From Streptomyces sp. NBC_01260 (GTDB lineage Bacteria; Actinomycetota; Actinomycetes; Streptomycetales; Streptomycetaceae): a stretch of DNA of 64,000 nucleotides. Location of the stretch: positions 4,278,001-4,342,000 of the forward strand of contig NZ_CP108464.1 in NCBI RefSeq assembly GCF_036226405.1. The letters are read 5' to 3'. Shown here in pieces: positions 42,330 to 50,893 of this stretch. The translations under genes were made by a program, and so were the position numbers. The first letter of the stretch is position 1. Every line of letters begins with the position of its first letter. A model generated the notes under the pieces. The model ran no database searches and had not been told where the DNA came from. It was given only the letters and a program-made list of their open reading frames with translations.

Positions 42330-42754
42330 TCCCCCTGCCCCACTCCTCCTTCACCGTCACCGTTGAAGCAGGGCCGGGCACCGCACACCTGCACATCGCC
42401 GGTGCCCTCGACTACGACACCAGCGACGAACTGGCCCAGCGTGCCGACCAATGCCTCACCTCACACGCAGATCTGCGGGAGCTGCACCTCGACTGCGCGG
42501 AGCTCACGCTCTGCGACTCCATGGGCATCTCCACCTTCCTGGCGATCCGCCGCAAGACAACCGCACGCGACATACGGCTCCACCTGGACAACGCGCCCCC
42601 GTTCCTCGAACGCGTTCTCACCACCACCGGAGTCCGGACGCTGTTCACTCAGGCGCACGATTCTCAGCTGCACGAGGAACCACTCGTCGGCCCGAGCACG
42701 TCGCCATTCATCCCTCGGCCCCACGGCGCACCGGCACCCGACTCCTCCGCATGA
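42326..42754 (+). CDS. STAS-domain anti-sigma factor antagonist
   Basis: This 142-residue antagonist has a STAS domain (about residues 8-112). LHIAGALDYDTSDELAQRA opens it, and LHLDCAELTLCDSMGISTFLAIRR holds the conserved phosphorylatable Ser in DSMG. When dephosphorylated by a PP2C it would bind an anti-sigma kinase and free a sigma factor. A 30-residue Pro-rich tail ends the protein. It is translationally coupled to the cobalamin-binding gene. No anti-sigma kinase gene is in the operon, so its partner must be encoded elsewhere. Confidence 0.92.
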   Translation: MIPLPHSSFTVTVEAGPGTAHLHIAGALDYDTSDELAQRADQCLTSHADLRELHLDCAELTLCDSMGISTFLAIRRKTTARDIRLHLDNAPPFLERVLTTTGVRTLFTQAHDSQLHEEPLVGPSTSPFIPRPHGAPAPDSSA

Positions 42755-42912
42755 CCACGTCCTGCCAGCGATGCCGAGCACGTCGGCGACCGGAAGCCGC
42801 GCGATCGAACCGCGGCGGCATCGGACCGGCCCACCTCGGCGCTGGACAGCGTGACGGTGCCGCGAGTCGTCGAGGACAAACGCCAAGCAGCCCTTAGGCG
42901 CCGCAACGGCCG

Positions 42913-43284
42913 CTACTCCGCTGCCGCCGACGCCTCGGCCAGGTGTTCGAACGTCTCGTTGAGTACCGCCCTGCGTTCGACCTTGTATGCGGGCTCCGGC
43001 TCCAAGTCGTCGATCGTCCGCTCCCACACAGCCAGGAACGTCTTGTGCCAGGTCCGGATCGTCTCGGGCGACGGGAGGGTCACGCCCACCCATCCCTGCC
43101 GGGCCAGGACGAGCAGCAGCTCCAGGTTGCAGGGGACGGTCACACCCCAGTACTCGTCCGGTTCGAGCTCCACCGGATCGCCGGCCATCGCCTCCGTCAC
43201 CTCGGTCACCAGCCGGTCGACCAGCGTCGCGAGATGATCCGCCGCCGTGTCGCTGTCGAAGTTGCCCGCGCCCCACGTGCCCAC
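42913..43284 (-). CDS. DUF4259 domain protein
   Basis: This 123-residue protein starts MGTWGAGNFDSDTAADHLATLVDRL (GTG start), the defining pattern of DUF4259, and continues with TEAMAGDPVELEPDEYWGVTVPCNLELLLVLA. Function is unknown; members are small, soluble and common in soil actinobacteria. GCGGAGGCGG lies eight bases before the GTG and decides the start; the longer frame upstream has no support. It is convergent with the STAS gene across a gene-free 158-base gap. Confidence 0.88.
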   Translation of the reverse strand: MGTWGAGNFDSDTAADHLATLVDRLVTEVTEAMAGDPVELEPDEYWGVTVPCNLELLLVLARQGWVGVTLPSPETIRTWHKTFLAVWERTIDDLEPEPAYKVERRAVLNETFEHLAEASAAAE

Positions 43285-43832
43285 TGTTCCGCCTCCGCAT
43301 TGTGCGTCGTTCTCTCCGTTCGTCATCACAGCAGACGGCACTGACAGTTGGGACCTCGGCGGGTCGGTCGTGGGACGGTCGGCTGGTCGGAACAGGCTCC
43401 CCGGCATGAGGGCCATGGCCATCGCGTCGGAGGCGTCGGCGGCACGGATCAGCGCCATTCGCCGCGGGAGCGTGCGGCACCCGGCAAGGTGCAGCGTGGG
43501 AGTCGTCCGCCGACCGCCAATCGCCACCGTCGCGCAGGCGGGCTTCCGTGTGCGGCGCCTCGGTTCCTTGGTTCTCGATCGCGGGTCTCAGTGGGGGTTG
43601 AGGTTGCGGGGGAGCAGAACCTCGCGCAAGGTGGTCGAGACGGGGATCGGCTCACCCCCCTTCGTCCGACGGCCGACCTGGCCGGTCCTTGCTGGGCCAC
43701 CCGTCGACCGAGGGCAAGGCGGTGCGGCTCTGGGGACTGCTGCGGGCGCCCTCCGGCCTGAGGCCACGGCGTACCGGGGGTGAGCGCCGACGCGCGAGAC
43801 TGCCTGACGTTGTCGAGCAGAGGACCATCAGC
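43285..43832. other. Gene-free region between divergent accessory genes
   Basis: This 548-base stretch has open frames on both strands, but none has a ribosome binding site, a recognisable domain or consistent codon bias. I see no clear hairpin or tRNA. It may be decayed coding DNA. Confidence 0.4.
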
Positions 43833-44777
43833 ATGGTGATGAAGGAATCCTCCCGGACCGGGTCGCAGTGGCCGCGGTTGCGTGTCGATGACTGGGTCGA
43901 GACCCGGCAGACGCTCCACATGTGGACGCAGATTGTCGGCAAGGTCCGGTTGGCGCACGCGCCCATGCTCAACCACTGGTGGCAGGTGACCCTCTATGTC
44001 AGTCCGCGGGGGCTGACCACCTCCGCCGTGCCCCATGGAGCTGGAGCCTTCGACATCGAGTTCGACTTCGTCGACCACCTGCTGCATCTGCGCACCAGCG
44101 ACGGCGGAGCGCGCAGTATCAGTCTGGAGCCCATGGCGGTGGCCGACTTCCGTGTCCGCATCGGGCAAGCGCTGGAGGAACTGGGGATACCCACAACCAT
44201 CCAGGATCATCCGAACGAGGTCGACCTGGCGATTCCGTTCTCTGCGGACTACCAGCACCGCACCTACGACCCGCGTGCGGCGCACTTGTTCTGGCGGCAA
44301 CTCCTTCAGGCAGAACGTGTTCTGGGCGCATTTCGCGGACGCTTCGTCGGCAAGGTGAGCCCGGTGCACTTCTTCTGGGGGGCCATGGACTTGGCGTGCA
44401 CCCGGTTCTCCGGGCGCCGCGCACCCAGACATCCCGGAGGCGCGCCGAACTGCGGTGACTGGGTCATGGTGGAGGGCTACTCGCACGAGCTGAGCAGTTG
44501 CGGGTTCTGGCCCGGCGGCGGGGAGGAGGGGGCCTTCTACTCGTACGCCTACCCCGAACCGGCCGGCTTCGCCGACAGTCCGGTGACCCCGTCGGATGCC
44601 TTCTACAGCCGGCAGAACGGTCAGTTTCTGCTGCCGTACGAAGCCGTACGCACCGCCGACGATCCGGACCGCACACTCACCGGATTTCTGCAGAGCACCT
44701 ACGTAGCAGCCGCGGACCGGGCCGAATGGGACCGGACGATGCTGGAGACCGATCCGGAGCGATGGGCCGACCGGTAG
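43833..44777 (+). CDS. DUF5996 family protein
   Basis: This 314-residue protein matches DUF5996: WPRLRVDDWVETRQTLHMWTQIVGKVRLAHAPMLNHWWQVTLYVSPRGL at the start, FDIEFDFVDHLLHLRTSDG in the middle, and SPVHFFWGAMDLACTRFSGRRAPRHPGG further on. The fold and function are unknown; it looks soluble and is rich in Trp and His. GAGGACC precedes the ATG at 43833 by about a dozen bases, and ATG at 43839 is an alternative start. It is followed 132 bases later by a VOC-family gene in the same direction. Confidence 0.85.
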   Translation: MVMKESSRTGSQWPRLRVDDWVETRQTLHMWTQIVGKVRLAHAPMLNHWWQVTLYVSPRGLTTSAVPHGAGAFDIEFDFVDHLLHLRTSDGGARSISLEPMAVADFRVRIGQALEELGIPTTIQDHPNEVDLAIPFSADYQHRTYDPRAAHLFWRQLLQAERVLGAFRGRFVGKVSPVHFFWGAMDLACTRFSGRRAPRHPGGAPNCGDWVMVEGYSHELSSCGFWPGGGEEGAFYSYAYPEPAGFADSPVTPSDAFYSRQNGQFLLPYEAVRTADDPDRTLTGFLQSTYVAAADRAEWDRTMLETDPERWADR

Positions 44778-44909
44778 GCAGGCTCGCGGATGCGGTGGGC
44801 ACCGCCCGTCAGGATGCCCGTGCCCCCGCGAAAACCGGGGCGTGTCCAGGTGGCCGTGGAGAAATCGGCAGGCGAGTGGACAACGAACACAAGTGGAAGG
44901 ACGACCCTC

Positions 44910-45377
44910 ATGGCTTCGCGTGACGACTGGCCGACACCCGTGCAGGGGCTGGCGCTGACCCATTTTCTGACCGTGCGGGACGTCGCGATCTCGCGTCGCT
45001 TCTATGCCGACGTGTTTGGTGGCCAGGTGGTGCTGGAGGAGAACCCCTGCATCGTGAAGATCGCCAATGGCTGGATCATCATGAACCCGGGCGGCGGCCC
45101 CACGCCCGACAAACCCGATGTCGTCCTCACCGCTCCCGAACCCGGTGACCCCGTGTCCTCCTTCCTCAACGTGCGGGTGAGCGACATCGCTGCCTTCTAC
45201 AAGCAGGCGGTTGCCAAGGGTGCGCGGTTTCTCACCGAACCCCTCGACCGCAAGGCCGAGCTCCGGTGTTATCTCAGGGATCCGGATGGCTACCTGATCG
45301 AAGTCGGGCAGGCCACCGGCATGCTGGAAGGCATCTTCGCGGATCGCGTGAACCCGCCGCCGGGGAGCAGGGCGTGA
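44910..45377 (+). CDS. VOC/glyoxalase-like protein
   Basis: This 155-residue protein has the vicinal-oxygen-chelate fold: LALTHFLTVRDVAISRRFYADVFGGQVV opens the first betaalphabetabetabeta unit, and FLNVRVSDIAAFYKQAVAKGARFL with LRCYLRDPDGYLIEVGQATG forms the second. His in THFLTV and Glu in YLIEVG occupy usual metal-ligand positions. The substrate is unknown; the family includes glyoxalases, dioxygenases and antibiotic-binding proteins. The ATG at 44910 has GGAAGGACG upstream. Confidence 0.85.
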   Translation: MASRDDWPTPVQGLALTHFLTVRDVAISRRFYADVFGGQVVLEENPCIVKIANGWIIMNPGGGPTPDKPDVVLTAPEPGDPVSSFLNVRVSDIAAFYKQAVAKGARFLTEPLDRKAELRCYLRDPDGYLIEVGQATGMLEGIFADRVNPPPGSRA

Positions 45378-45487
45378 CGCCCCCGAAAGGGCGCGGCGTC
45401 CGAGCGCCGGCCGACAGCGCGAAGCGATCGCTATGTGCGGTGGCCGGGCAGGTGCGTGGTTCTTGAACTGATCTGGACAACAAGGAG

Positions 45488-45510
45488 GCCCCAGGCTGCC
45501 GGCCTGGGGC
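45488..45510 (-). terminator. tRNA-type terminator hairpin, copy 1
   Basis: A perfect 9-bp stem (arm GCCCCAGGC) with a 5-base loop lies seven bases from the 3' end of a decayed tRNA copy on the minus strand and looks like its original terminator. Confidence 0.6.
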
Positions 45511-45517
45511 TTTCGCG

Positions 45518-45566
45518 TGGAGTGGGTGACGAGAATCGAACTCGGGCTCCGAGCTTGGGAATCACC
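45518..45566 (-). pseudogene. Decayed 3' half of a glycine tRNA, copy 1
   Basis: Read on the minus strand, this has an anticodon-loop-like TTCCCAAGC, a T-arm with TTCGATT and a CACCCAC acceptor strand ending TCCA, as in the 3' half of Gly-tRNA(CCC). The 5' half (acceptor strand and D arm) is missing, so it cannot be functional. It matches a second copy at 48366-48413 in the same orientation, including the adjoining hairpin. The rest of the 45378-45963 gap holds no recognisable gene. Confidence 0.6.
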
Positions 45567-45963
45567 CGGCGCTCAGGTGTCAATAGGTCACCCGACCTGC
45601 GGAAAATGGCTGCTGCTTCCGGATTCGAGTGTCGCAACGGCACCTGCGCCGACCGCTCCATATCGGCGCTACTGCCACGTTATGGCACGGTGGTCACCGC
45701 CAGTGCGGCCCGCAGGCACGCCGCCTGAAGGGCGACGGAGAAATACTCGCGGTGGACTGTCCGATGCAGTGGTTGAGGTTGTTCTCCGCGCACCGGCGAC
45801 CGGCCCCGGTCAGGGGCGGACGGGATCAGCGATGCCGCTCACCTGGCAGGCCACCACGAACCGGGCGTCACGCGACTGCACCGAAGTTCTGGGGCTCCGA
45901 TAGGCTGATGATCGTGAACGCTGACCCGTAAAGGGCAGAGCATGACATAGAGGGAGCAGTCTG

Positions 45964-46509
45964 GTGTCGACCCGCAGGATATCCTCCGGTGTCTGGATCG
46001 TCGTTTTGCTGGCCGCTGCCCTCGCCGCAATTTCCTTTTTGTCGGTGCAGGCTTCCCGGAACATGCCTGCGAAGAATACCGCAAGTGCCGAGCCCAAGCC
46101 GAGTGCGAAGCCCCACCCCTCCGCCACCAAGCCCAAGACGTACAAGGTTCCCGATGACTCCGGAACCGGGCGGCGGATCGTGTATTCGCTTTCCCAGAAA
46201 AGGGTCTGGCTGATCTCCGAGAGTGAGTCCGCCGCCCGTACCTTCACGGTGTGGCCGGGCAATGTGCCCCCGGCGGAGGGGAAGCATCCGGTGACCTTCC
46301 GCCGTGCGGAGGGCACGGGAAGCGATGGTGTGCGAATTGAGCACGCGGTCTATTTTGGGACGCAATCAGCCTTTTCCAACGCCGTTGACGGGGCCTCTCC
46401 CGCACCGGACAGCACGGTGAAGACCGGCGCGATTCGCGAGAGCGTCGCGGACGGAACAGCGCTATGGGATTTTGCCACAAAGGGGACGCTCGTTCACGTC
46501 GTCGGCTGA
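45964..46509 (+). CDS. Secreted protein with L,D-transpeptidase-like domain lacking catalytic Cys
   Basis: This 181-residue protein has an N-terminal membrane or signal helix (VWIVVLLAAALAAISFLSV), a Lys/Pro/Ser linker, then a domain starting RRIVYSLSQKRVWLI and ending TGAIRESVADGTALWDFATKGTLVHVVG. This resembles YkuD-type L,D-transpeptidases, but the HGC catalytic triplet is replaced (GAIRES), so it is probably a non-enzymatic or wall-binding version. The GTG start has GAGGGAGCAG upstream. Codon use is less GC-biased than in the core genes, in keeping with an accessory region. It is convergent with the lipoprotein gene 20 bases away. Confidence 0.7.
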   Translation: MSTRRISSGVWIVVLLAAALAAISFLSVQASRNMPAKNTASAEPKPSAKPHPSATKPKTYKVPDDSGTGRRIVYSLSQKRVWLISESESAARTFTVWPGNVPPAEGKHPVTFRRAEGTGSDGVRIEHAVYFGTQSAFSNAVDGASPAPDSTVKTGAIRESVADGTALWDFATKGTLVHVVG

Positions 46510-46528
46510 GTGCGGGCGGTTTCCGCGG

Positions 46529-47398
46529 TCAGGGCGTGAGGACTTCGCGGGCGGTTTCCGCTCGTTCGGATATCCTCGCGCGCACCTCTCGGAGCTTCGC
46601 TCCTTCCGCCTTGACGGCTTCCTTCTGTATTTCGGTCTCCGCGCCGAACCATTTGGTGACCAGTCCGGTCTTCTCCTTGCAGGCGACGTCCTGCCGAGCG
46701 GCGCGTATCTCCGTACCGCTCGCCTGCTCCTCCTGCCAATTCCACCGTGGATCGCGCATGGCTTCCTCCGGCGTCGCGTACGCGAAACCCGCAGTCGCCA
46801 TGCACGTCGACCAGCGGGTGAAAGCGGCGCGTACTCCGGGCTCGTTCATGGAGTCCTTGTAGCTGGCCGCCTTGATGCGGTCGGGCACGCCGCCGTCGTC
46901 GAGGGAGGGGAAGCGCCCGGCCGCTTTGCCGGAGCACTCCTCGACGGCCTTCTGCTCATCGGCGCGCGGCTGGCTCTGCTGGGCCGGGGCGGCTGTCACG
47001 GCCATCATGAAGTGGTATCCGTAGCTCGCCTGTTCCTCGTTCACCGGTCCGTAGCGGCCGGCGGTGAGTGCGGGGGCCCGCCGAGCGGAGGGCTCCGGAG
47101 GGCGGTAGGCGACGTGTTCCGAGGTCAGGCATCCGACGAGCAGAGAGCGCTGGGCCAGAGCCACCTCGCGCAACTGCCCGGGCGACTCCAGGTACGCCTC
47201 GACGGGGAATTCGAGCCCGGGAAGGGGATCGGTCAGCTTGTCCGGCCGGGCGGCCGAGGCGGGAATTCCCGATTTCGAAGGCCGGGGAACGGAGCCCTCG
47301 CCCTCCGGGGGAGACGTGGTGCTGCACGCCGAGATCAGGCCGCCCGAAAAGGTGAGAAAAAGAAGGCCGAGGGTGAGCGACTTCATTCTGGCTCGCAT
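46529..47398 (-). CDS. Lipoprotein of unknown function
   Basis: This 289-residue protein has a lipoprotein signal: a hydrophobic helix (LTLGLLFLTFSGGLI) and the lipobox ISAC, giving a lipidated Cys at about residue 21. The mature part is helical and contains four further Cys residues in contexts such as VGCLTSEHVAYRP, EECSGKAAGRF, WSTCMATAGF and DVACKEKTGLV, suggesting two disulphides. Cys-patterned lipoproteins of this kind (CMxxxGF) are common and uncharacterised in Streptomyces. Start codons at 47398 and 47386 are both possible, with no clear ribosome binding site. Confidence 0.75.
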   Translation of the reverse strand: MRARMKSLTLGLLFLTFSGGLISACSTTSPPEGEGSVPRPSKSGIPASAARPDKLTDPLPGLEFPVEAYLESPGQLREVALAQRSLLVGCLTSEHVAYRPPEPSARRAPALTAGRYGPVNEEQASYGYHFMMAVTAAPAQQSQPRADEQKAVEECSGKAAGRFPSLDDGGVPDRIKAASYKDSMNEPGVRAAFTRWSTCMATAGFAYATPEEAMRDPRWNWQEEQASGTEIRAARQDVACKEKTGLVTKWFGAETEIQKEAVKAEGAKLREVRARISERAETAREVLTP

Positions 47399-47450
47399 GA
47401 TTGAATCTGCCCGTCGAGAGCGCGTCGGAATGCCGGATACGGAAAAGGGC

Positions 47451-47482
47451 GGGTGCCCGCCCATTTCTCGTGGCGGGCACCC
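47451..47482 (-). terminator. Terminator of the I36-like secreted protein gene
   Basis: Perfect 11-bp arms (GGGTGCCCGCC and complement) with a 10-base loop lie 17 bases past the minus-strand stop. Confidence 0.75.
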
Positions 47483-47498
47483 ATGACGAGGACGGCTG

Positions 47499-47933
47499 CT
47501 ACAGGTTGCTGTAGGCCGACCACGAGGCATTCTGGTTGTACGTCTTGACGAGCGCCTTGTCGGTGTTCGACGTCACGGTGTCGTAGTTGCCGAGGTAGCC
47601 GGAGTTGTAGAAGACACGCACGTATTCACCGCTGCACACGCAGCCGCCGCCCATGGTGTACGAGGCGGAGGCGGAATTGTTCTTGACGGCCTGTCCCGCA
47701 CCGGCGCCGTTGTTCGGGTACACCAGACCGGCGAGGTTCGAGACCCCGCCCGTGTTCCCGCTCCACCTGTAATAGGCGCCGGCCTGGCCCGAGTTGTAAT
47801 ACAGGCAGAATCCTATTCCGGTGGAGGATTCCTTGGGGCACGAACCGGAAGCGGCCTGCGCGGGTGCGGAGAAAGCGAAAAGTGAGCCCACCGCGGCGGC
47901 CGAGGCGACGGCGAAAACCAATGTCTTACGCAT
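47499..47933 (-). CDS. Secreted peptidase-inhibitor-like protein (I36 family type)
   Basis: This 144-residue exported protein has a clear signal peptide (KTLVFAVASAAAVGSLFAFSAPAQA, cut after residue 27). The mature part is a beta/gamma-crystallin-like domain, FCLYYNSGQAGAYYRWSGNTG, repeated as VRVFYNSGYLGNYDTV, which matches the I36 group represented by the Streptomyces metalloproteinase inhibitor. Four cysteines (SCPKES, FCLYY, GGCVC) could form disulphides. It may bind calcium or inhibit a protease. The promoter region to its right is more AT-rich than average. Confidence 0.85.
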   Translation of the reverse strand: MRKTLVFAVASAAAVGSLFAFSAPAQAASGSCPKESSTGIGFCLYYNSGQAGAYYRWSGNTGGVSNLAGLVYPNNGAGAGQAVKNNSASASYTMGGGCVCSGEYVRVFYNSGYLGNYDTVTSNTDKALVKTYNQNASWSAYSNL

Positions 47934-48002
47934 GCTAATTCTCTCCTCAGGGGCGAATAGATTTGGATGCTATCCGTGTGCCCGCAGGAGGTCAACGGAT
48001 AA

Positions 48003-48109
48003 AAATGCGGCTTACTTTCCGATTTTCATGGATAGGTATCCTTGACGATTCGGGCGGGGCGAGCAGTACCGCGCCCGCCCGAATCAAACCTCAAAAACAG
48101 CCGCATTTT
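48003..48109. repeat. Two nested inverted repeats in an AT-rich gap
   Basis: Outer 11-base arms (AAAATGCGGCT, 48003-48013, and complement at 48099-48109) enclose inner 12-base arms (GATTCGGGCGGG, 48048-48059, and complement at 48074-48085). The whole could form one large hairpin or cruciform. It lies within the 732-base gap 47934-48665, which has no gene and is unusually AT-rich at this point. The inner hairpin could be a terminator; the outer pair has no evident role. Confidence 0.6.
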
Positions 48110-48333
48110 GGCGCGAAAGTATTGGCTAAAAAGAACCTTCACCCCGGGGCGAGGGAGTGCGCCGCGGTGCGGGGGCCCGCCCACCGCACCGAGGCCCCGG
48201 AGGTCGGGGAAGGGGGAGAGCGAGGCGCGGCGGACCGTTCGGCCACCCTGACCTCGGCCTCGGTGGCGAGTACCACTGGAGCCGGTGCGGACCGAGAAGA
48301 CGATGGCAGACAGCCACCACTCCTGGGACGAAC

Positions 48334-48360
48334 AAGGCCCTGGTCTCCGGCCAGGGCCTT
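48334..48360 (-). terminator. tRNA-type terminator hairpin, copy 2
   Basis: A perfect 10-bp stem (arm AAGGCCCTGG) with a 7-base loop lies five bases from the decayed tRNA end, in the same position as the hairpin of copy 1. Confidence 0.6.
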
Positions 48361-48365
48361 CATCA

Positions 48366-48413
48366 TGGAGCGCGTGACGGGAATCGAACTCGCGCTCTGG
48401 GCTTGGGGATCAC
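48366..48413 (-). pseudogene. Decayed 3' half of a glycine tRNA, copy 2
   Basis: On the minus strand this reads CCCCAAGC (anticodon-loop region), a T-arm with TTCGATT and an acceptor strand ending CTCCA. It matches copy 1 at about 84% over 56 bases, including about 14 bases beyond the tRNA part, and likewise lacks the 5' half. The two copies are direct repeats 2.8 kb apart, like the ends left by an integrated element. Confidence 0.6.
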
Positions 48414-48665
48414 CTGGCACTTGGCCCCGTGCGTAACCTCTGAGCTGGGGGAACGGGCGCCGATGGCGGCCCCGGGGGGAGGATGCTGCGTAGTCACCCC
48501 GAATCCGCGAGCTGCTGCGCGCTGGACGGGCTGGCCGAATTCCTCTGAGCGGGAGGGAAATCCTCTGCGCGGGCCGATCTTGGCTGATATACGCTGCGCC
48601 TGACTTATTCGAACAGTTTGGCGAATCCGTGCCACCGGATACGCCCTGCCCGGGGGGGCATTCCC

Positions 48666-50843
48666 ATGACTTCGCAGTCTCGCGCGGTGCTCGGCATCGT
48701 GCTCACTCCCGTCCTCGCCCTGGCGGTCGCGGCCCCGGCCGCCGCCCACACCACCGCCCCGGCCGTGGGCGCCACAGCCCACACCACTGCCACGGCCACC
48801 AGTACCGCTCCGGCCGCCGTCGAGACGCGTGCGCCGGGTCCGTGGGGCACCCGCACCCTGCACGCTCCGAACCCCGACCCCGCCTCCACCTCGGGCGGGC
48901 TGAACGCCCTGGAGTCGGCCGGGAACGGCGCCCTCGTCTCCCTCACCGGTGACGGGCTCTCCCGTTCCACCCGGATCCGGACCGCCGGCAGCACCCGCTG
49001 GCTCGCCCCGCAGACCTGGCCGGACGCCGGCGGGTACAACACCGAGCTGGTCTCGCTCGGCGACGGCTCGGTGCGCCTGGTCTGGCGGGCCCAGCGCGCC
49101 GACGACCACGACAACTACTGGCTGAAGGTGGCCACCCTCACGCCCGGCGCGACGGCCTTCTCCGAGCCCGAGTACGTCGCCGCGGTGCCCCAGAAGGGCT
49201 ACCACCACCTGGCGGCGGCCCCCGACGGCCGGCTGGTCGCCGTGTGGTCGGTCTCCGGCGTCGTGAAGGCCGCAGAGAAGACCGGCCCGCAGGCCGCGTG
49301 GACCGCTCCGGCCGACCTGAACGAGCAGCCGCCGTCCGGCAGCCGGGACATTTCCGGCATGGACCTGGCGGTCGCCAAGGACGGCACCACCCTGCTGGTG
49401 TGGCAGTGGCAGGCAAGCAAGGCCGTCGTCGCCCTGGAGAAGGCCCCCGGCGCGTCCGCCTGGACCGCGGTCAAGGGCCTCCCGGTCCCGGGCGTGGACC
49501 TGGCGCGCCCGAAGGTGTTCGCCCATCCGCAGGGCGGCTTCGACGTGTTCTACGACAACGCCGCGCACCTCATGCACTCGCGCCGGCCCGCCGGCGCCAC
49601 GCAGTGGAGCACTCCCCGGACCGCCGCCAACTACGGCAGCACGTCCGGGATGGCGGCGCCCGTCCACCTGCCCAACGGCGACCTCTTCGTCGCCGGCGGG
49701 CCGGGCTACTCGACCGGCCCCTGGTACGCGGTGCGCTCGGCGGCGACCGGCGCCTGGCAGCCGTACACGCAGACCTTCTCCACGCACAAGCAGGTGCGCG
49801 CGATCGGCGCGGCCGCCACCTCGGGCGGCACGGTCACGGTGACGTGGCGGGAGGGCTACTCGGGCAAGGAGTACACGATGGCCGCCGTCTTCAAGGGCGG
49901 CACCTGGTCCGCCCCGCGGCGGCTGAGCGCGACGAGTGCCCAGTTCACCGGGGCGCCCCGGGTGGCCGCCGACGCGCTCGGCCGGCCCGTCGTGCTCTGG
50001 GACGAGTACAAGCTGACCGAGAAGAACAGCTTCGCCCTGGACGGCGTCTACCAGGCCACCACCACCAGCCGCGCGCTGCCCAAGTGGCGTGACCACACGG
50101 ACGACGGCAAGGCCGACCTGTTCGGCCGCAACAGCACCGGGCTGAAGGTGTACGCGGGCGACTCGACGAAGCTGTCCGCGGGGCAGCGCGCGAGCAACTG
50201 GCCGACGGGCACGCTCGTGCTGCCGTTCGGCGACCTCGACGGCGACCGCTGCAACGACGTGTTCGTCCGCTACCCGAAGGGCGAGGCCCGCGTCTACCCG
50301 ACGGTCTGCGGCGGGCTGCCCGACCAGCAGTCGTTCCACGTCAAGGTGTCCTCGGACTGGAGCGGGTACGACGCTGTCGTCTCGCCCGGCGACCTGACGG
50401 GCGACGGCCGGGCGGACCTGCTGGCCCGGTCCGCCTCGACCGGGAAGCTGTACGTGTACGCGAACAACGGCGCGGGCGGCTTCAAGGCCCGCTCGCTCGC
50501 CGGGTCCGGCTTCGGCGGCTACAAGAGGCTGATCGCCGCCGGAGACCTCGACGGCGACGGCAAGAACGACCTGCTGGCCCTGGACGCGTCGAACGAGCTG
50601 TGGCGGTTCAGGGGGACCGGCGTCGGCACGTTCACGCCCCGGTCGCTGGTCTTCAAGGACTGGGGCACCTCCTACAAGGACGTGGTCGGCGGGCTCGACC
50701 TGTCCGGGGACGGCCGGGCCGATCTCATCTCGCTCGACAAGGCCGGCCGCGCCTGGCTGAACCGGGGCAACGGCCACGGCGGATTCGGCAACCGGTCGCA
50801 GGCCGGCAAGGCCACGAACTGGTCGGACATCCGCGTCTCCTGA
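48666..50843 (+). CDS. Secreted FG-GAP/VCBS-repeat protein
   Basis: This 725-residue exported protein starts with a signal peptide (VLGIVLTPVLALAVAAPAAA) and a Thr/Ala-rich stretch. Residues about 55-460 look like a beta-propeller-like region with repeated W-rich blades. The last 250 residues contain FG-GAP/VCBS repeats with calcium-binding loops such as DHTDDGKADLFGR, DLDGDRCNDVFVR, DLTGDGRADLLAR, DLDGDGKNDLLAL and DLSGDGRADLISL. Such proteins bind carbohydrates or surfaces outside the cell; no catalytic motif is seen. GGGGGGCA precedes the ATG at 48666. A 17-bp hairpin follows the stop. Confidence 0.85.
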   Translation: MTSQSRAVLGIVLTPVLALAVAAPAAAHTTAPAVGATAHTTATATSTAPAAVETRAPGPWGTRTLHAPNPDPASTSGGLNALESAGNGALVSLTGDGLSRSTRIRTAGSTRWLAPQTWPDAGGYNTELVSLGDGSVRLVWRAQRADDHDNYWLKVATLTPGATAFSEPEYVAAVPQKGYHHLAAAPDGRLVAVWSVSGVVKAAEKTGPQAAWTAPADLNEQPPSGSRDISGMDLAVAKDGTTLLVWQWQASKAVVALEKAPGASAWTAVKGLPVPGVDLARPKVFAHPQGGFDVFYDNAAHLMHSRRPAGATQWSTPRTAANYGSTSGMAAPVHLPNGDLFVAGGPGYSTGPWYAVRSAATGAWQPYTQTFSTHKQVRAIGAAATSGGTVTVTWREGYSGKEYTMAAVFKGGTWSAPRRLSATSAQFTGAPRVAADALGRPVVLWDEYKLTEKNSFALDGVYQATTTSRALPKWRDHTDDGKADLFGRNSTGLKVYAGDSTKLSAGQRASNWPTGTLVLPFGDLDGDRCNDVFVRYPKGEARVYPTVCGGLPDQQSFHVKVSSDWSGYDAVVSPGDLTGDGRADLLARSASTGKLYVYANNGAGGFKARSLAGSGFGGYKRLIAAGDLDGDGKNDLLALDASNELWRFRGTGVGTFTPRSLVFKDWGTSYKDVVGGLDLSGDGRADLISLDKAGRAWLNRGNGHGGFGNRSQAGKATNWSDIRVS

Positions 50844-50855
50844 CGGCGCGGATCC

Positions 50856-50893
50856 GACGGCCACTCGGGACCACGGGGTCCCGACTGGCCGTC
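50856..50893 (+). terminator. Terminator after the FG-GAP gene
   Basis: 17-base arms with a single C-C mismatch (left arm begins GACGGCCA) close on a 4-base loop 13 bases past the stop. The rest of the gap to 51280 holds no gene I can support. Confidence 0.8.

Noticed and set aside
43285..43832. Open frames on both strands between the DUF4259 and DUF5996 genes
   Set aside because: No ribosome binding sites, motifs or steady codon bias.
45518..48413. Annotating the two tRNA-like segments as functional tRNAs
   Set aside because: Both lack a pairing 5' acceptor strand and D arm.
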